Shown: positions 7,375-19,661 of the stretch, in pieces | How the letters are laid out: every line of letters begins with the position of its first letter | Position numbering within the stretch: the first letter of the stretch is position 1 | NCBI GenBank assembly: GCA_015499985.1 | Contig: JAAAUF010000782.1 | Span: forward strand, 1-20,001 | DNA length: 20,001 nt | Source of the DNA: Haplosporangium gracile | Lineage: Eukaryota; Mortierellomycota; Mortierellomycetes; Mortierellales; Mortierellaceae | Direction of reading: 5' to 3' | Notes under the pieces: model-generated | What the model was told of the DNA's origin: nothing | What the model saw: the letters and a program-made list of their open reading frames with translations, nothing else | Databases searched by the model: none | Made by a program: the position numbers and the translations under genes

Positions 7375-10300
7375 CCGTAACAAACCTAATGTCCGAAACC
7401 ATCTCGCCATGCTCGACCATACTCGCCAACTCCACCTTCTTGGAGAACTCTCCAACTGGCTCCTGGTCGAGTTGCACAAGTACCAGGACCGACAGACAGG
7501 ACCTAATGACCTTGAGACTCTGCAACAGGGGTCTATTCACAGCCAGATTCGACATACACTCAAGGCTATTGTTACAGTGCTGCAAAGTGTCACGGCGACC
7601 ACGAATGCCGACGGCAGGTCCAACGTCAACACTACCACAACAACAATCAACACTAGCAACGGAGCAACGCCTACGTCTCCGACCGATGTCAAGAAAAAGA
7701 CTGCAGTCCCATTAGACGACCGGGGGAAAGAAAAAATACTCGACAACTTTCTGACTCCGGTCCTTATCGGCGCCGTACCCCTGGGATCACGCGTGGACTC
7801 AACGGATGTCCAACTCATGTGTGCCAAGATCCTGAGCTTCTGTACCAACCCCCTCACCACCAACTCGCCCTTCCCTCCGCAGGATTTCGCTAAGCGGATG
7901 ATGTCCATCTCAGCGTCCTCACCCTCACCCAGCAATGGCAATAATGAACTCGGCAGTCAACCGCCGTCTAGTACGAAACAACGGAGGAGCGGTGGCGCAG
8001 ATGTTGTGCTGGCCCTGTCGTCGTTACTCCGATCGTCCTCGATCAAGCTACAGGAATATGGACTGCGGATATTGACGTCACACAAGTTCATTGTGCAGGA
8101 GAGACTTGCGTGGGACATCCTGCCGGCTCTGCGATCTGTCTTGGAGGAACTTAAAAAGGATCTGTCTACGATCCTGTCGGGATCCATGTCACTTTTCCAG
8201 ACTGATCAGGATATTGGAGATGCTTTGGAGAGCCTCGGAGGCGGACCAGGAACGAGCAATGGTCAGAGAGGTGGTGGTGGCCCAGATAAACCAGACGAGT
8301 CGTCACCAGCTGGCGTTCGGTCAAGGGGTCTACTGTTACTGCAGTCTTTCTTACAGGAAGCAGGGCGTAATACAACATCAGCCATCTTATTACAGCAACC
8401 TCACGGATCGGCCAAGTTGAAACGACTTCAGGAAGCAGCTCCGATGAGCTTGCTGGTCGAGATATGGAAGGAGCTTCAGCAGATCTTCTTTTTCGACAAG
8501 GCAGCCCTACCTTCATCCGACAGGCTGGTCTTAGTGCTGTGTGGAACAATTTATTGGACCTGCTGGATCTTTCAGGAAAAAGAGTCGGCCATGGCGGTGC
8601 TGCTAGAGGAAGGTATGGACACGTTGTTGGCGTGGTACGGTTACTACATCACCTCCCATGACGAGGACCACCAGGATCTTGAGCATGGCGACAAGAACAA
8701 CGACCTGTCAACTAGGACTTTGGCGCAGGATAATATTGCCACCAGGAAAGAGGCAGTCTTGAAACACCAGGCCTTCGTTCTGGAGTATCTCACCAAGCTG
8801 ATTGTGAACCTGGTCTCGAAAAAGAACCACCATGTGGCATTGTATTCAGGATACCCTCGGCCTGTAGGGCTTACCATCACGCGACGGACGATCGAGTTTT
8901 TCAACGACATATCAACTACCACGGTCCCATTGGCTACAACAGGAATCACCACTACCAACACCGCATCTTCGCCACCATTACTAAACAGCAATGATGACAA
9001 CAACAACTCCGCCGACACTTCGACTGCCATACAGTTGATTCGTCTGAAACCCGGGATCCTGGAAGCTATGCTGGGAGTAGTGTCGGCTTGTTTTGGCGCC
9101 AACAAGGCCTCCGAGGACCTGATCGTTTACAGTCGAGTACCGAACGTCTTGGTGATGTTGCTCTCGGAACCAACAACGAGGGAACTCTTTAGGACGCCGT
9201 TGAAGGAATTGCCAGAGGCAACGAGCAGGCGGTATTTGCATCTGGCGTTGAATCTACTTCCAGGATTCTTGAAGTATGGCGGTGCGAATTTTTGGATCGA
9301 GAATGTCAATTGGAACGAGTGGACGGTTGGGTACACTGCGCTGGTGGACAGGATCATGCGGCCGTTGGATCAGGAGGCAGAGTCGATGCGGGCTTGGATC
9401 GTGGAAGCGCACATGAAGAAGAGTGTTGCAAGCGACTGTTCTTTCACGCCAGACTTGACCCCAGATGCAGAGATGGGGTTGAAGGCGTTGAAGGTGTTTG
9501 CGTTGTTCTGGAAGTACTATCCAAAGGGCCGTTGGTTGCTGTCGGATATATTTGGTCCGCGGTTCTTTCAATCCCGAATGCTCTACATCCTTGCCGATTT
9601 GAGCGAAGACAGCTTCATCACTGCTACTGCTACTGCTGCGGGAGAGACGCCGACGACAATGAGAGGCGGCGCCAGATGGATTCAGGAACGAGCGTTGTTA
9701 CTGGTCGATGCGGCGGTTTACTTGGGGGCCGAGTCGAATATTCGATTCAACATGCGGGAGCGCTGGAGTGCGTTGCCGTTTCTGGTAGCTCTTCTTGGCG
9801 CGAGTGTCAGGCGGTTGAATTTGCGCGGGTACAGTGTTCGGGAGACGCATTGCCGGAGGCTTGCTCAAAGATGTTTCTACGCGCTGAGGAACTTTTGGCT
9901 GGATCGACAGGGCTTGACTCAGTTGGTGGATCTTGACCTCGGAACACCTGGAGGCGAAGAGGAGATGATTTGGTGGAAGTGTATGCCCTCAACGATCAAG
10001 TCCTTTTCGGCAGCTACGGGCCCAGGAGGCTCCATCACGTCGGCATCGATTGTTCCGCTACTTTTGTCGATTCTGGCTCCTCCAAAAACGGAGTGGTCGA
10101 GCGACCTTTTGCTGGGTGGTATTGGACAGCGGTCGAGGTGGTGGCATCCACTTTTCGAAAGGGAAGAGGCGATCCTGATTGAGGCAAGTCTTCTTCTAAC
10201 ACAGATTGCGCCTCTCCCAACCTGCCAGCAACGCCTAGTATCGAAGCCTGGAGTCATCTGGATGCTTAGCCGCATGATGGTTGAACGGTCTCTCGTTGGC

Positions 10301-12435
10301 ACAACCTCTGCTTCGACTCGTCAACATCGCAATCAGAAGAATAAGGCCGATCATGGAGCTACTGTTAGTGGCGATACCAATGTGCCTCGAGAGCTGATTG
10401 AAAAATCGTTATTTGAGACGCTGTCCAAGGTCATGACATCCGAGGATTCTGCCAAGGCTGTGGTCTCGAACAACTCTATTACTGAGCTCTTTGCCGCTGT
10501 CTTGGAGATTGACCAGCCGCTGCGGTTCTACCGCGACAAGACGGTCTTTGAGCGTGAGTTATTTACTTTTTTTTTTACTAAGTGTGTATGAGCGTGGATG
10601 CTGTTAGTTATATACTAACGCTTTTTTTTACACTTTCATTATCAGTCATAGAACCAGAAATTGTTGCTCAGGAGCCTGCCGAGGAGCACGAAGGAGAAGA
10701 GCTTATGGGCGAAGAACCCGCCGCCACCGCAGAACAAGAAATCACGCAGGACGATCAATCGCTGCCGGAACCACTCCGCCCCCTCGACCTCATCCTCCCC
10801 ACCCGCCGGCACCAACAACTCCACCAGCAACTCCTCCGGCACTTCCAGTCCGTCATGCTTCCTCTTCGAGGCCAATTCGAACGGATCTATCAGTACGTCG
10901 GAGGGCGACAGGGACTCGGGGAGGCGGACGGGTCTGCAGATAGTGTGTTTTGGCTGAGGGAGTACTGTGCGATCACGTTTATGTATACCCTCGACCCGCC
11001 CAGTGCGAATACGGCACCGCCTCCACCTTGGGTTGCGAGAGGGTCTAGGATTGATAAGACGGCTCTGTTGGAGTCTGAGTCGGTTCTGGGGGTTGCGTGT
11101 CGGATGCTGACACTTGAGATGGAGTACGATAGTGATGATGGTATTGAGCAGGCTACAGGAATGGAGAGTGTCGTGGTGGATGGCGGTGGTGGGAGTGAGG
11201 TGGTGGATATGAAGAGTGTGCAGAGGGAGGAGGCGTTGTTGAGAAGACTTAGTTCTGGATTGGCGTTCCAGTCCCTGGGATGGCGACATACCGATCGCTG
11301 GCGGAAACAACACTTGGAACTTGTTGAGACTTATTCGGAGGTCATGACTAAGGAGTGGGAAGCTCATGTCGCCAATCTTGTTGACTCCTCTTCAAGTAAT
11401 ACTGTCAGCGCAAAGGGCAAGGAACCCACAGTTCCGATATCGTTCCTAGTCCAGGACCGAATTATCACTTTCTCCGACCGAATGTGTCTCTCCCGCGCTT
11501 CACCCTTCTTCTACACCCTCCTCGAAGGTCATTTTCGCGAATCCAGTCAACAGCAGATTGTTCTTCAGGATGTCGAATTCGATGATATCGAGCTACTGTT
11601 GGAAATTTTGAGAGAGTCCCAGATGACAGCGCAACATCTGTTGCCGGAGGATATGCCATTTGAGATGGTGATCCGGTTGATGGTCTGTGCGGATCGATTT
11701 ATGGTCGGATTCGTGAAACGTCTGGCGGAGATTTGGATTCTGGGAGCGTTGGGCGCGTTGGAGGTGAGGTTGTATGATTTGCGCCCGACCAAGAGGACTG
11801 ATGTTGGTAGGGATGGAACTGAAGGGTTGCAGGCGGTGGTGTTGGATGGTACCAAGCGAGTGAGAAGCGATGATGGTTTGGTAGGAGGATCTGGTATAGG
11901 TTTGGGAGTTGGTATTGGCGAGAAGCGGCCGAAATTGGATCCAAGTGGAGACATTGACCTCGTCAACGGGATCAACCGAACTAGAGCAGAAATCGTCAGT
12001 CATAAGGACCAGGATGCACACAAGCAACAACTCTACAATGCCACCGCCGTCCCCGCCGCCGCCCTCATCGATGTCAACGACAACGATGACGACAGCGGAT
12101 CTTCCGAAGGGAAGCAAAGTCCAAGATCGCCCACCAGCACAACTACCATCGGAGAGGAAGCAAACGACGAAGCCCTCACGATCCAAGATTGCCTCTTGAT
12201 GGTCTACGAGGCATGCTCACACCCGCGCCTCGGGAGCATCTACTCGAGCACACATCCATTCCACAATCTTGTATGGGACATCCTCCGTAGAATCATGCTT
12301 CGCCTAGGTTCAATTGCCGTGACGCCTCGCTTTGCAAACATGCTCAATCGGGGTGGCGAGGAGCGCATCCAAGAATTTCTTCAGATCCTGTATGAGCTTA
12401 CCACCGACGAGACTGACTCTTATCTAGTAACATAA
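7334..12435 (+). CDS. Large armadillo-like/BTB domain protein
   Basis: Exon 1 is 7334-10553 and exon 2 is 10646-12435, joined across a 92-bp phase-1 intron (GAGC|GTGAGT ... TTATCAG|TC), giving 1669 residues. The start is fixed by a TGA directly before the ATG. Exon 1 (residues 1-1073) is a long run of amphipathic helices resembling armadillo/HEAT repeats, broken by Thr/Asn/Ser-rich inserts near residues 92-126 and 533-560. Exon 2 opens with an acidic Glu-rich stretch. It then carries a BTB domain at about 1336-1440: ISFLVQDRIITF, then LSRASPFFYTLLEGHFRES, and VEFDDIELLLEIL. A disordered acidic segment and a helical tail follow. The order matches animal ARMC5, a CUL3 substrate adaptor. A role as a CUL3 ubiquitin-ligase adaptor is inference from architecture only, and orthology is not shown. 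The BTB call is strong; the armadillo call is from general helical pattern. Confidence 0.8.
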
Positions 12436-12679
12436 TCATATCCTTTAAAATATCTTGGTCGCATGTATTTTTTCACAGACTTTTTACCATGATGATCGTT
12501 TTTTGATTTTATTCTGACGAGATCCTAATTACTTTGCTCTGTTGTCGTTGATGGAGAGGGATACCTGGAAGATGATGGCGGTGGTAGGTGATACTGGTAC
12601 GTGAGGAGGGAATGGATGTCGTTGTTGTTATTTTTCTGTTGCGCTTGTCCTGTTGCTTCATTAAATTTTCCTTTCCATC

Positions 12680-15481
12680 TTACATCCGCAATAAGAACTC
12701 TATAGCAGACTCAACGTCGCCTCCCGACGCAAGTAGTGCCCGCAGATTCTGGCTGTTGTCAGAAAAGCCCATATCCCGCAACGACGCTAATTGTGTCTCG
12801 AACCGCTCTTCTGGTGGCTGCGTTGGTACCACAGGCGTCGCAGTTGCTGCCGCTGATGCTGCTGTTGTAGCCGAAGCAGATGGTGTTGTAGTGTTCGAAG
12901 GATGTGCCACAGGAGGAAATCCGCCGAACCTAATCACATTAAAAAATATGCGCGCGCGATCAGAAAAGTTTCAATTTGCCGATACAACTTCTTTAGCAAT
13001 AAATACAACAAAACATGGCCCAAGACTTACACGTTGGCAAAGGAAGGCATGCCGGGAGGAAGTTGTGACGATGACTGTGATGTGTGTGGCTGTTGCTGCT
13101 GTTCCATTTGTCGCATCATCTGGTTGAACTGCATCATTTGTTGAAACATCTCGGGGTTGTTGCCCATGGGTGGGAAGCCAAAGGGACTGGCTGCCTGGTT
13201 TCCGCCACCCATGCCCTGGCCACCCATCAATGCTGTGAATGGGTTCTGGAAAGCTTGGGCACCGCCTGCTGCGCTTGATCCTGTTCCTGTTGCTCCAGCT
13301 CCAGCACCTGCTCCGGCACCTCCTCCAGGACCTCCAAACGCCGCAAATGGGTTGCCAGCAAAAGGATTGAACCCCATACCACCACCACCATTCCCGCCCA
13401 TGCCAGGCATTCCAGGAAATCCAGCCATCGCTATCAAGTTGACAAAGGTAAATCCAAGGTTAATGTCCCTTCATAAAAAATAATATGTGAGATCCTTTAT
13501 CCTCCCAATTAGCAAAATGATAATGATAGATTTCCACGTACAGCCTGCTGCATTGTTACGTCTTGGTGGAGGTGCCCAGGGATTAGGGAGGGCTGTATTA
13601 TTAAGAGTTCCGGCGTTAGGTGTCGTGTCGGCGTTGAGGCGAGCGGCAAATCGTTCGTTCAGGTCATCGGTCGAGGGCTGCGGAGCGCTTCGCGAAGCCT
13701 CCATAGGTTCCTGAACATTGTGATACATCCTGCGCAGATGGTTGAATCCTCCAGGGATCATCTCCATGTTTGACAGAGCTCTATCGTTGTTCCGGAGGGC
13801 CTGCTTCATGAGCTTTGGGTTCCTGGCCATATCTAGTGACTATGAAGTATTAAGAGCCCAATGTGAATCATTTGCTTTTGGATAAGTAAACAACCGGGAA
13901 AAAAGCATTCATCGCCACTACATCATGGAGCGGGAAAATCAAAAGTGTTATTAAAAAACGAGCGTCTTACCTGGCGAAGAAAGGCGGGGTCGTTGAGCAT
14001 TTGAGCAACCTCGGGATTGTTCTCCATGACCTCTCTTGTCTGGGGATTGGACATCATCACCCTGCGGAGCATTTCTGGGTTGGACATCATATCCTATTTT
14101 TGGCAAGGACAAAATAGGAAAAGTCAGCTATGAAGACTAGAGCGCTGGTTTGCTCAGTTCATCGATTGCACATCTCACATCTGCGGACAAGTTGACTTCT
14201 TACTCTGATCGCTGGGTTCTCGAGAAAACTCCTCATCATGGCCTAAAGTCAGTAAGTAATCGAATGGGTGAGTAAGTGAATTGAAAAGATAACGAAAAAG
14301 TCAATAGATGGTCAGTTTTTGATAGAAACACCATTTCTACAACGCATGACAGCATGGCAGGTCCACTATTTCTCAATGCTCTCTGTATATCCCTGGGCGA
14401 GGTGTTGGTCTCCTTTTTTGTTGGCAAAAAGAGATTCCACGAGGGCCGTGTGTAGAAGAATGCGTGCGTAACTGGGGGATCGGAGAGAAAGAGAGGGAGG
14501 GAAAGAGACAGAGAGTCGACATGTGTTTTTTGGGTTCTTAGCGCTCCCTGCTGGGGTTGTTTGGCTGCCCTGCATCCTGTCTGTGTGTGGTTGGTGTTCT
14601 GTCGTTTGCTTGTGTTGTCGTTTCTATCGTGTTACGTACTGCCCAAAGTCGTCATGAGATAAAAAAAAATACTTGGCTGTATCTGCTGTCTGTCCAAAAC
14701 ACAGTGCCGAAAAGTTCTCCCTACTCCAAAGTCTTGTTTGTATTCCTGAAAGAAAAAAAATGGGTTCCAGAGGATGGTGGACGATGGGTGCACAGAAGGG
14801 GAAACAAAACTGGATGGTCATCCCATGGCGGGGGTGGACTGACATACTTGTTCATCGAATCCGTCTGGTTCTCCTGCGTTGCTGTTTGCGTTGGGTCGGA
14901 CAGTTTGAACCGCCTGCTCGTTAGCTCGGTTGGTGGCACTCTTGACCATGTGCAGGGTGTGACCCTCCTTGATAGCTACCAATTGAGAACAACGAAAAAA
15001 AAGGTAAGACAAAGCCGGAGAGGTGTTGTGATTGTGCATGTCAGAGCCTCCTGTTCTTCAGAAGAGGTAGTACTCGAAAAGCTGTGCATGGCATTCGGAC
15101 AGAGTGAGAGTGCGGCAAAAAAAATAGCTTTTTCTTTTGCATTGCCATCCCCTGTTCACACTTGCGTAATGGGCAACCCTTTTGACAAGAGCCATCATTA
15201 CACAAAGAACACCGCACACGCGCACACTAAAAAATTTGGTGGGGTATGTATAAAAGAAGTGCGTGCTTACAGTAAACAGAAAGCTGGTCGTCATCCTTGA
15301 GGACTCTTCCGGAGTAGACGAGACGAATGGAGGCAGCAGGCAGGTCAGCGGTGGCGAGTTTCTCCTTGAGCTGGAGGACGGTGCTGTCGGTGGAGATGGC
15401 GGTAGTGAAGGTGGAGCCCGAGGAAGGGCGGATGGTGAGGACAATGGCCTGCTGGGGTGCGGTTGACTCTGCCTCATCCAT
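12680..15481 (-). CDS. DSK2: Ubiquilin/Dsk2-type ubiquitin receptor (UBL-STI1-UBA)
   Basis: Seven exons: 15481-15271, 14975-14848, 14242-14204, 14093-13971, 13839-13542, 13430-13031, 12929-12680. They total 1449 nt (482 residues) with all phases consistent. The ubiquitin-like domain spans about residues 10-83 (KLATADLPAASIRLVYSGRVL, then IKEGHTLHMVKS). STI1-type heat-shock-binding repeats follow at about 114-215 (NPAIRDMMSNPEMLRR, LNDPAFLRQ, ARNPKLMKQ, ALSNMEMIPGGFNHLRRMY). A Met/Gly/Ala-rich linker (about 268-395) leads to a C-terminal UBA domain (about 440-481; LRDMGFSDNSQNLRALLASG). The family delivers ubiquitinated clients to the proteasome, using UBL to bind it and UBA to bind ubiquitin. 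The exon 2-exon 3 joint spans a 605-bp intron and is the least certain; a linker exon could be missed there. The start has good context (ACCATGG). It converges with the ARM-BTB gene, 244 bp apart. Confidence 0.9.
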
Positions 15482-15903
15482 GGTATTTTAATTGGTTGTT
15501 GTGAGTTAGAGAGGGAGACTGCGTGGGTGAGTGAGTGAGTGTCGATGGCGATGGAAGAAGAAGGAAAGAGTGATGAGGCGAGAAAAGAAGAGAAGGGAGG
15601 GAGGGAAGGATGAAAAAGAACGAAAAGTGAAGAGGCAAGGAGTGAAAAAAGGGAAGAGGTGGCGAACCCGCGCTTCTTCGTCTGAAATATGAAAAGAACA
15701 AACATGGGCAAAATACGATGACAAGCGCTGATTGGCCGGGAAAGGCAGGCACTACATGGACACTGTTGCTACTGACAGACTTGCATTACGCACTCTATCT
15801 TTATAGAGGCAGCCATAGTGTCACCATCCTCATGGAATGTACTGTACATCATCCTTTCCAATGTTATCGCCTCGTATTTCTTCTTCGAAGCTAAAGAGAG
15901 CCG
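15482..15903 (-). promoter_or_regulatory. DSK2 upstream region
   Basis: The 422 bp between the DSK2 start and the RCCD1-like stop are polypurine on the plus strand at about 15510-15660, so the DSK2 leader is CT-rich. A CCAAT box on the coding strand sits at 15735-15731, about 250 bp before the ATG. Another ATTGG is at 15491-15495. The DSK2 transcript start and the end of the upstream RCCD1-like transcript must both fall here. No gene was found; open frames are low-complexity F/L/S/P. Confidence 0.5.
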
Positions 15904-17496
15904 CTAGCTCCTTCCCAACTCGCTTCCTCCGCTCCACAGAAAGGTACTCCATCGTCCACAGCACACTCCCGACCACACCTGCTTGCCACTACTTTCCTTC
16001 ACCAATGGCTGGAAAAGATATCGATCTTCCTCCACTGCGATAGATCCCTTCGATCGAAGAAGGACCATCTTCCTGTTCTTCTGCCCATTCTTCTCTCCAT
16101 CAAAATCTGATGCTAATGATGACGATGCTAACGATGACTCGTCTTGTCCAAGCTGACCATACTTTCCCCACCCGCAACTCCAAACTCGACCCTCATCTAA
16201 TAAAGCGTAGTAAAGGAGAGATAAACGAGGATATATGAAAACAGGTAATACATGTCTGCAGTCTCTCCCCTCCTGCATAAAAATAGGACACAAGCGAGCC
16301 AGCAATCAACAAAACAGTAGAGACGCAAGAAAAAGGAAAAGCTACCATCCAAAACGACCGTGTGCGAATGCCCGCACGCGACTTTGACCACAGACACCTC
16401 GATCGGGGAAACCCCTTGGCCGTCGTCGCCCTTGCTATCCTCAAAAAAATCCACGAGCTGAGGGAATGCCGTATTGCATCGTTCTCGTTCTCGACGTTCC
16501 CCCTGTTCCCTCTCTGCTCTTCCAATGCCCAATTGACCATGGTCGTTCAGTCCAAAGGTGTACACATCGCCTGTATCTATGTACCCCACGCATAATTAAC
16601 AAGTCCGTTATAAGTACCTGCTCTTTGGTGCATTCAATTGAAACGCATAAAAAAATAAATGGATTGCTTACTGGACAGTGCAACACTAAAGGATGCTCCA
16701 CAGGCAGCATCAACGATACGGATCCCCTCCAACGGCTCAACGGGCTCAGGACTTGTCTTCGACGTTGTATCGCCATTTCCCAATTGACCATGACGGCCCG
16801 ACCCCCAGCTGTACAGTGTCCCGTCTTTATCCAGTGCCAGAAAATGCGCTTCCCCTGCCCATACTTGTGTGAACTTCATCTCGCTTCTGTAGTCCTTGGG
16901 AACTGGATTGGAAAGCGTCCAATGGTACAACCTCTCATTCTGACGATCAATCACAACAGTGCAGTAATCGGTTGATGGCCCAGCGGACGCCACATCTATT
17001 GCGGTTGCATACACCTGTTGTGGGGCGTAAAGCGTATTCTCGTTCAGACACAAGGTGATGACATGTCCATCTGGCGAGAGATAGCCCTGCAGAGCATCCC
17101 AACCACAAAACTTGACGGATCGTCGTTGCTTGAGCGCACGGTTAAATCGCACGGAGCCCTCGGAGGTAGACTGGGGATCGACTTCAGCGTTGTCATCCCT
17201 GCTGCTCGCTAAGCCGCAGAGACGGAGTAGCTCTGTTTCGGCGTCATTAGACTCTCCACACATCTTCAATTGCCTCTGTCTATCCTCTAAATCGTGAAAA
17301 TAAATAATTGCCTTCTGTTGGGCTCCTTTAACGTGTTACTTGATCTCTCCAATAAACAATCTGAATACCTACCGATTATATAGCTGGTCCACCCTGCAAA
17401 GAGAACCCTGGAGACGCTCTCAGGAACAGGTCCTAGAGTTTGAATAAACGGATCCGTTTCATTTGAAACTTTGTAGCCAAAAGACATGAACGCCAT
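15904..17496 (-). CDS. RCC1-repeat protein, RCCD1-like
   Basis: Four exons: 17496-17373, 17286-16672, 16576-16346, 16196-15904. They give 420 residues; all three introns (86, 95, 149 bp) are phase 1. The start is the first ATG after an in-frame TAA; a second ATG lies three codons on. RCC1 beta-propeller blade motifs are at about residues 197-214 (GTLYSWGSGRHGQLGNGD), at the start of exon 3 (GDVYTFGLNDHGQLGIG) and at the start of exon 4 (GRVWSCGWGKYGQLGQ). The last, together with the ending around VCCGRWSTFLW, resembles human RCCD1 more than RCC1 itself. RCCD1 partners the JmjC protein KDM8 in chromatin and spindle functions; that role here is inference. Seven-bladed RCC1 exchange factors have more repeats, so a Ran-GEF role is unlikely. 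It follows HAT1 in tandem, with only 90 bp between them. Confidence 0.85.
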
Positions 17497-17554
17497 GAAT
17501 TCCACAAATGACTTGGCAAAAAAAAATGAATGAGGTTCAAGTAAATTTTATAAT

Positions 17555-17560
17555 TTTAAT
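17555..17560 (-). terminator. ATTAAA poly(A)-like signal after HAT1
   Basis: ATTAAA on the minus strand lies about 27 nt past the HAT1 stop, inside the 90-bp AT-rich gap before the RCCD1-like ATG. HAT1 transcript ends and the RCCD1-like start would have to share this gap or overlap. Confidence 0.4.
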
Positions 17561-17586
17561 GCAAAAAATACAATTCTTGCTGAGAA

Positions 17587-19554
17587 TTAAAGGAGAGTAA
17601 GGAGACGGTGATAGTCCTCCTCCACACTCAAGAACGTCTCGTGCAACTTCTCGATCCGATCCTCCTTGTCCAGTGTTGCTAATGCCTCTGCGTTGTGCTT
17701 GTACAACCGCTCCTTCACCTGAAGTCTGAACGCCTTGTACTGGGCCTTGTTCCTCTTATCCAATTTCCTGAGCAGTGCCAACTCAAAGCAGCGCGCCACT
17801 TGCCTCTGTAGGACACGTAAAAGAAAAACGACGAGATCGTGTTAGTTTCCTGTAATAATCTCACGTTCAATTAATACCCCACATCCCAAAAAGAGGAACA
17901 AATCACGAAACTGACTACGAACCTTAGTAAGCTTGTATGTTGCTGCGACCTGATCTATCCTGTCCTTCTTCACGGGTGCCTGCAGATCGTTGAACACGCC
18001 CTCGGCATCCAAATATTTCATGTCGTTCTTGTCCCTCAAATCACTGAACTCTTCATTTGGATCCTCGACTATACGAGAAAAAAAATTGGAAGACGACATT
18101 AGTTCCTGTCTTTCTTCAAATGATACATGAGTCTCCCAAATCAATGGACAGAAAGATTAAAGAGAACGTCGTCGCCGTTGCTGTTACCTGTCATTTCCCG
18201 AATCTCCTTACGACTACAAAAGTCGTTGTAGAGCGACTGGTATAGCCTGCTTCCATGTCCTTGTTTCTGGTACGGTGGCATGATCAGGAATTGACTAGAT
18301 ATGATACCAATTGAGAAATTCAAAATGTTAGATTTTGCCAATCGATAAAATGCATTTTCGTAAAACCTCATCCAAGAGTATGTGTGCGTTACCTGATGCG
18401 CATGCGAATTTGGTCCGGGTAGTAGAAATAGGGGTACATATTGCAGTATCCGACAAAGTTGTACGTTTCCTGTCCGTTTTCTGATACGCGCTCGAACAAA
18501 AGCCGGGCCTCCCATTTCTCGTCCGTGTCCTCAATAATTGATGCGCCCTCGATGAAGAAGATGGCAAAGCATTGCATCCTCTTGTGAAACTCCAAGAATC
18601 TCGGCGTGTCGAACTTGCACTAAGGATGTCCATTATGATTTGAAGTAGAAAAAAAGTCAGTGGACAAGCCTTGTTGCCGAAACATGAGAAGACTATGCAC
18701 TGTGTCTGATCGCATTTCCTGCGATATATACCTGGTAGAACTCGAACACACTGTTTTCTGCTCCTTCCGCGTTAGTGAGGTACTCTGACACCTTGGTGCC
18801 CATTGGTTTGAAGCTGATGTAGTCCCTCTGTGCAATCTGCGTGAAAAGGTCGTGGTTGTCGATGATGTCTATATAACATAACAAAGGAAAACGTAAGCAT
18901 CAGTTCCTCTCTCTAATGCGGACGAAAAAAATGGGTATCCTGAACAGCATGGTCCTTGTCTATCTCCAAACGCAAAAAACGCGCGGAGACTCACCTTCGG
19001 GCAGGAAGTCCTTCATAGTGGCATAGATCTTGTCTGCTGTTGGTTTCTTCTCCTTGTATCCCATGCTGAAGCACGATGCCAATGATCCTGACGCGAACTC
19101 GAGCTATATGACGACGAAACAGATGCCTTCCGTTTAGTATATAGTTCCAAGCAAAGTCCTATTGGTAGCGTCCGTCCCAGTCCGCAAAGCAAAAGGCATA
19201 AAGGTTCGCTGCTTCCGTACGTTGATCATCAAGTCCTTATATCCAAAGATTTGCTCCTGCTCGCCGAAAATGGGATATGTGAACTCTGGGTTGAACTCGA
19301 TAATGTCATCCTCATCGTCGTCGTCGCCACTTCCGGGCACTGCTTTCACTATATGTTGTACAGACGGGAGAGAAAGAGAAGACGGATGAGATTGTTGCGT
19401 CCAAACACAGAAAAATCTTCAAGCTACTGATGGACCGACGACAGAATCAGAGGTTGGTAGATGATTGACGAGCGTGCGTGTCTGTTCGTTGCCTACCGAG
19501 ACGGATGTTGACTGCCTCTGATGAGTTTGCGACCCATTGCTTTAATGAATTCAT
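17587..19554 (-). CDS. HAT1: Histone acetyltransferase type B catalytic subunit
   Basis: Eight exons: 19554-19497, 19348-19221, 19103-18995, 18868-18732, 18619-18393, 18294-18188, 18068-17923, 17805-17587. They give 376 residues, in frame across seven introns of 98-148 bp. The N terminus has an acidic DDDDEDD patch and the family segment YPIFGEQEQIFGYKDL. The GNAT acetyl-CoA-binding motif A is at residues 229-234 (QKQGHG) within SQFLIMPPYQKQGHG. E168 (FFIEGAS) and E257-D258 (TVEDPN) align by eye with the catalytic human E187 and E276/D277. The C-terminal helical part (YKLTKRQVARCFELALLRKL) is also typical. HAT1 acetylates newly made histone H4 at K5 and K12 with an Hsp. RbAp46/Hat2-type partner before nuclear deposition. 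The donor of the last intron is an unusual GTTCGT, but it gives the family-consistent joint. The upstream region holds ACGCG motifs and a CCAAT box. Confidence 0.94.
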
Positions 19555-19661
19555 TGTGGTGGTGAGCGATGTGTAAGTGTGAGAGTGAGAGGGTATGAGA
19601 TGATTGTTTGTTTGTGCTGAGTTGAAGTTTAAAAAAGGGACAAGAAAGCAAAAAATACAGC

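Noticed and set aside
14557..15300. 247-codon plus-strand frame antisense to DSK2
   Set aside because: It starts at a non-ATG codon and runs across DSK2 exons 1-2 and introns; the opposite strand has clear UBL domain coding. Only strand-specific RNA could revive it.
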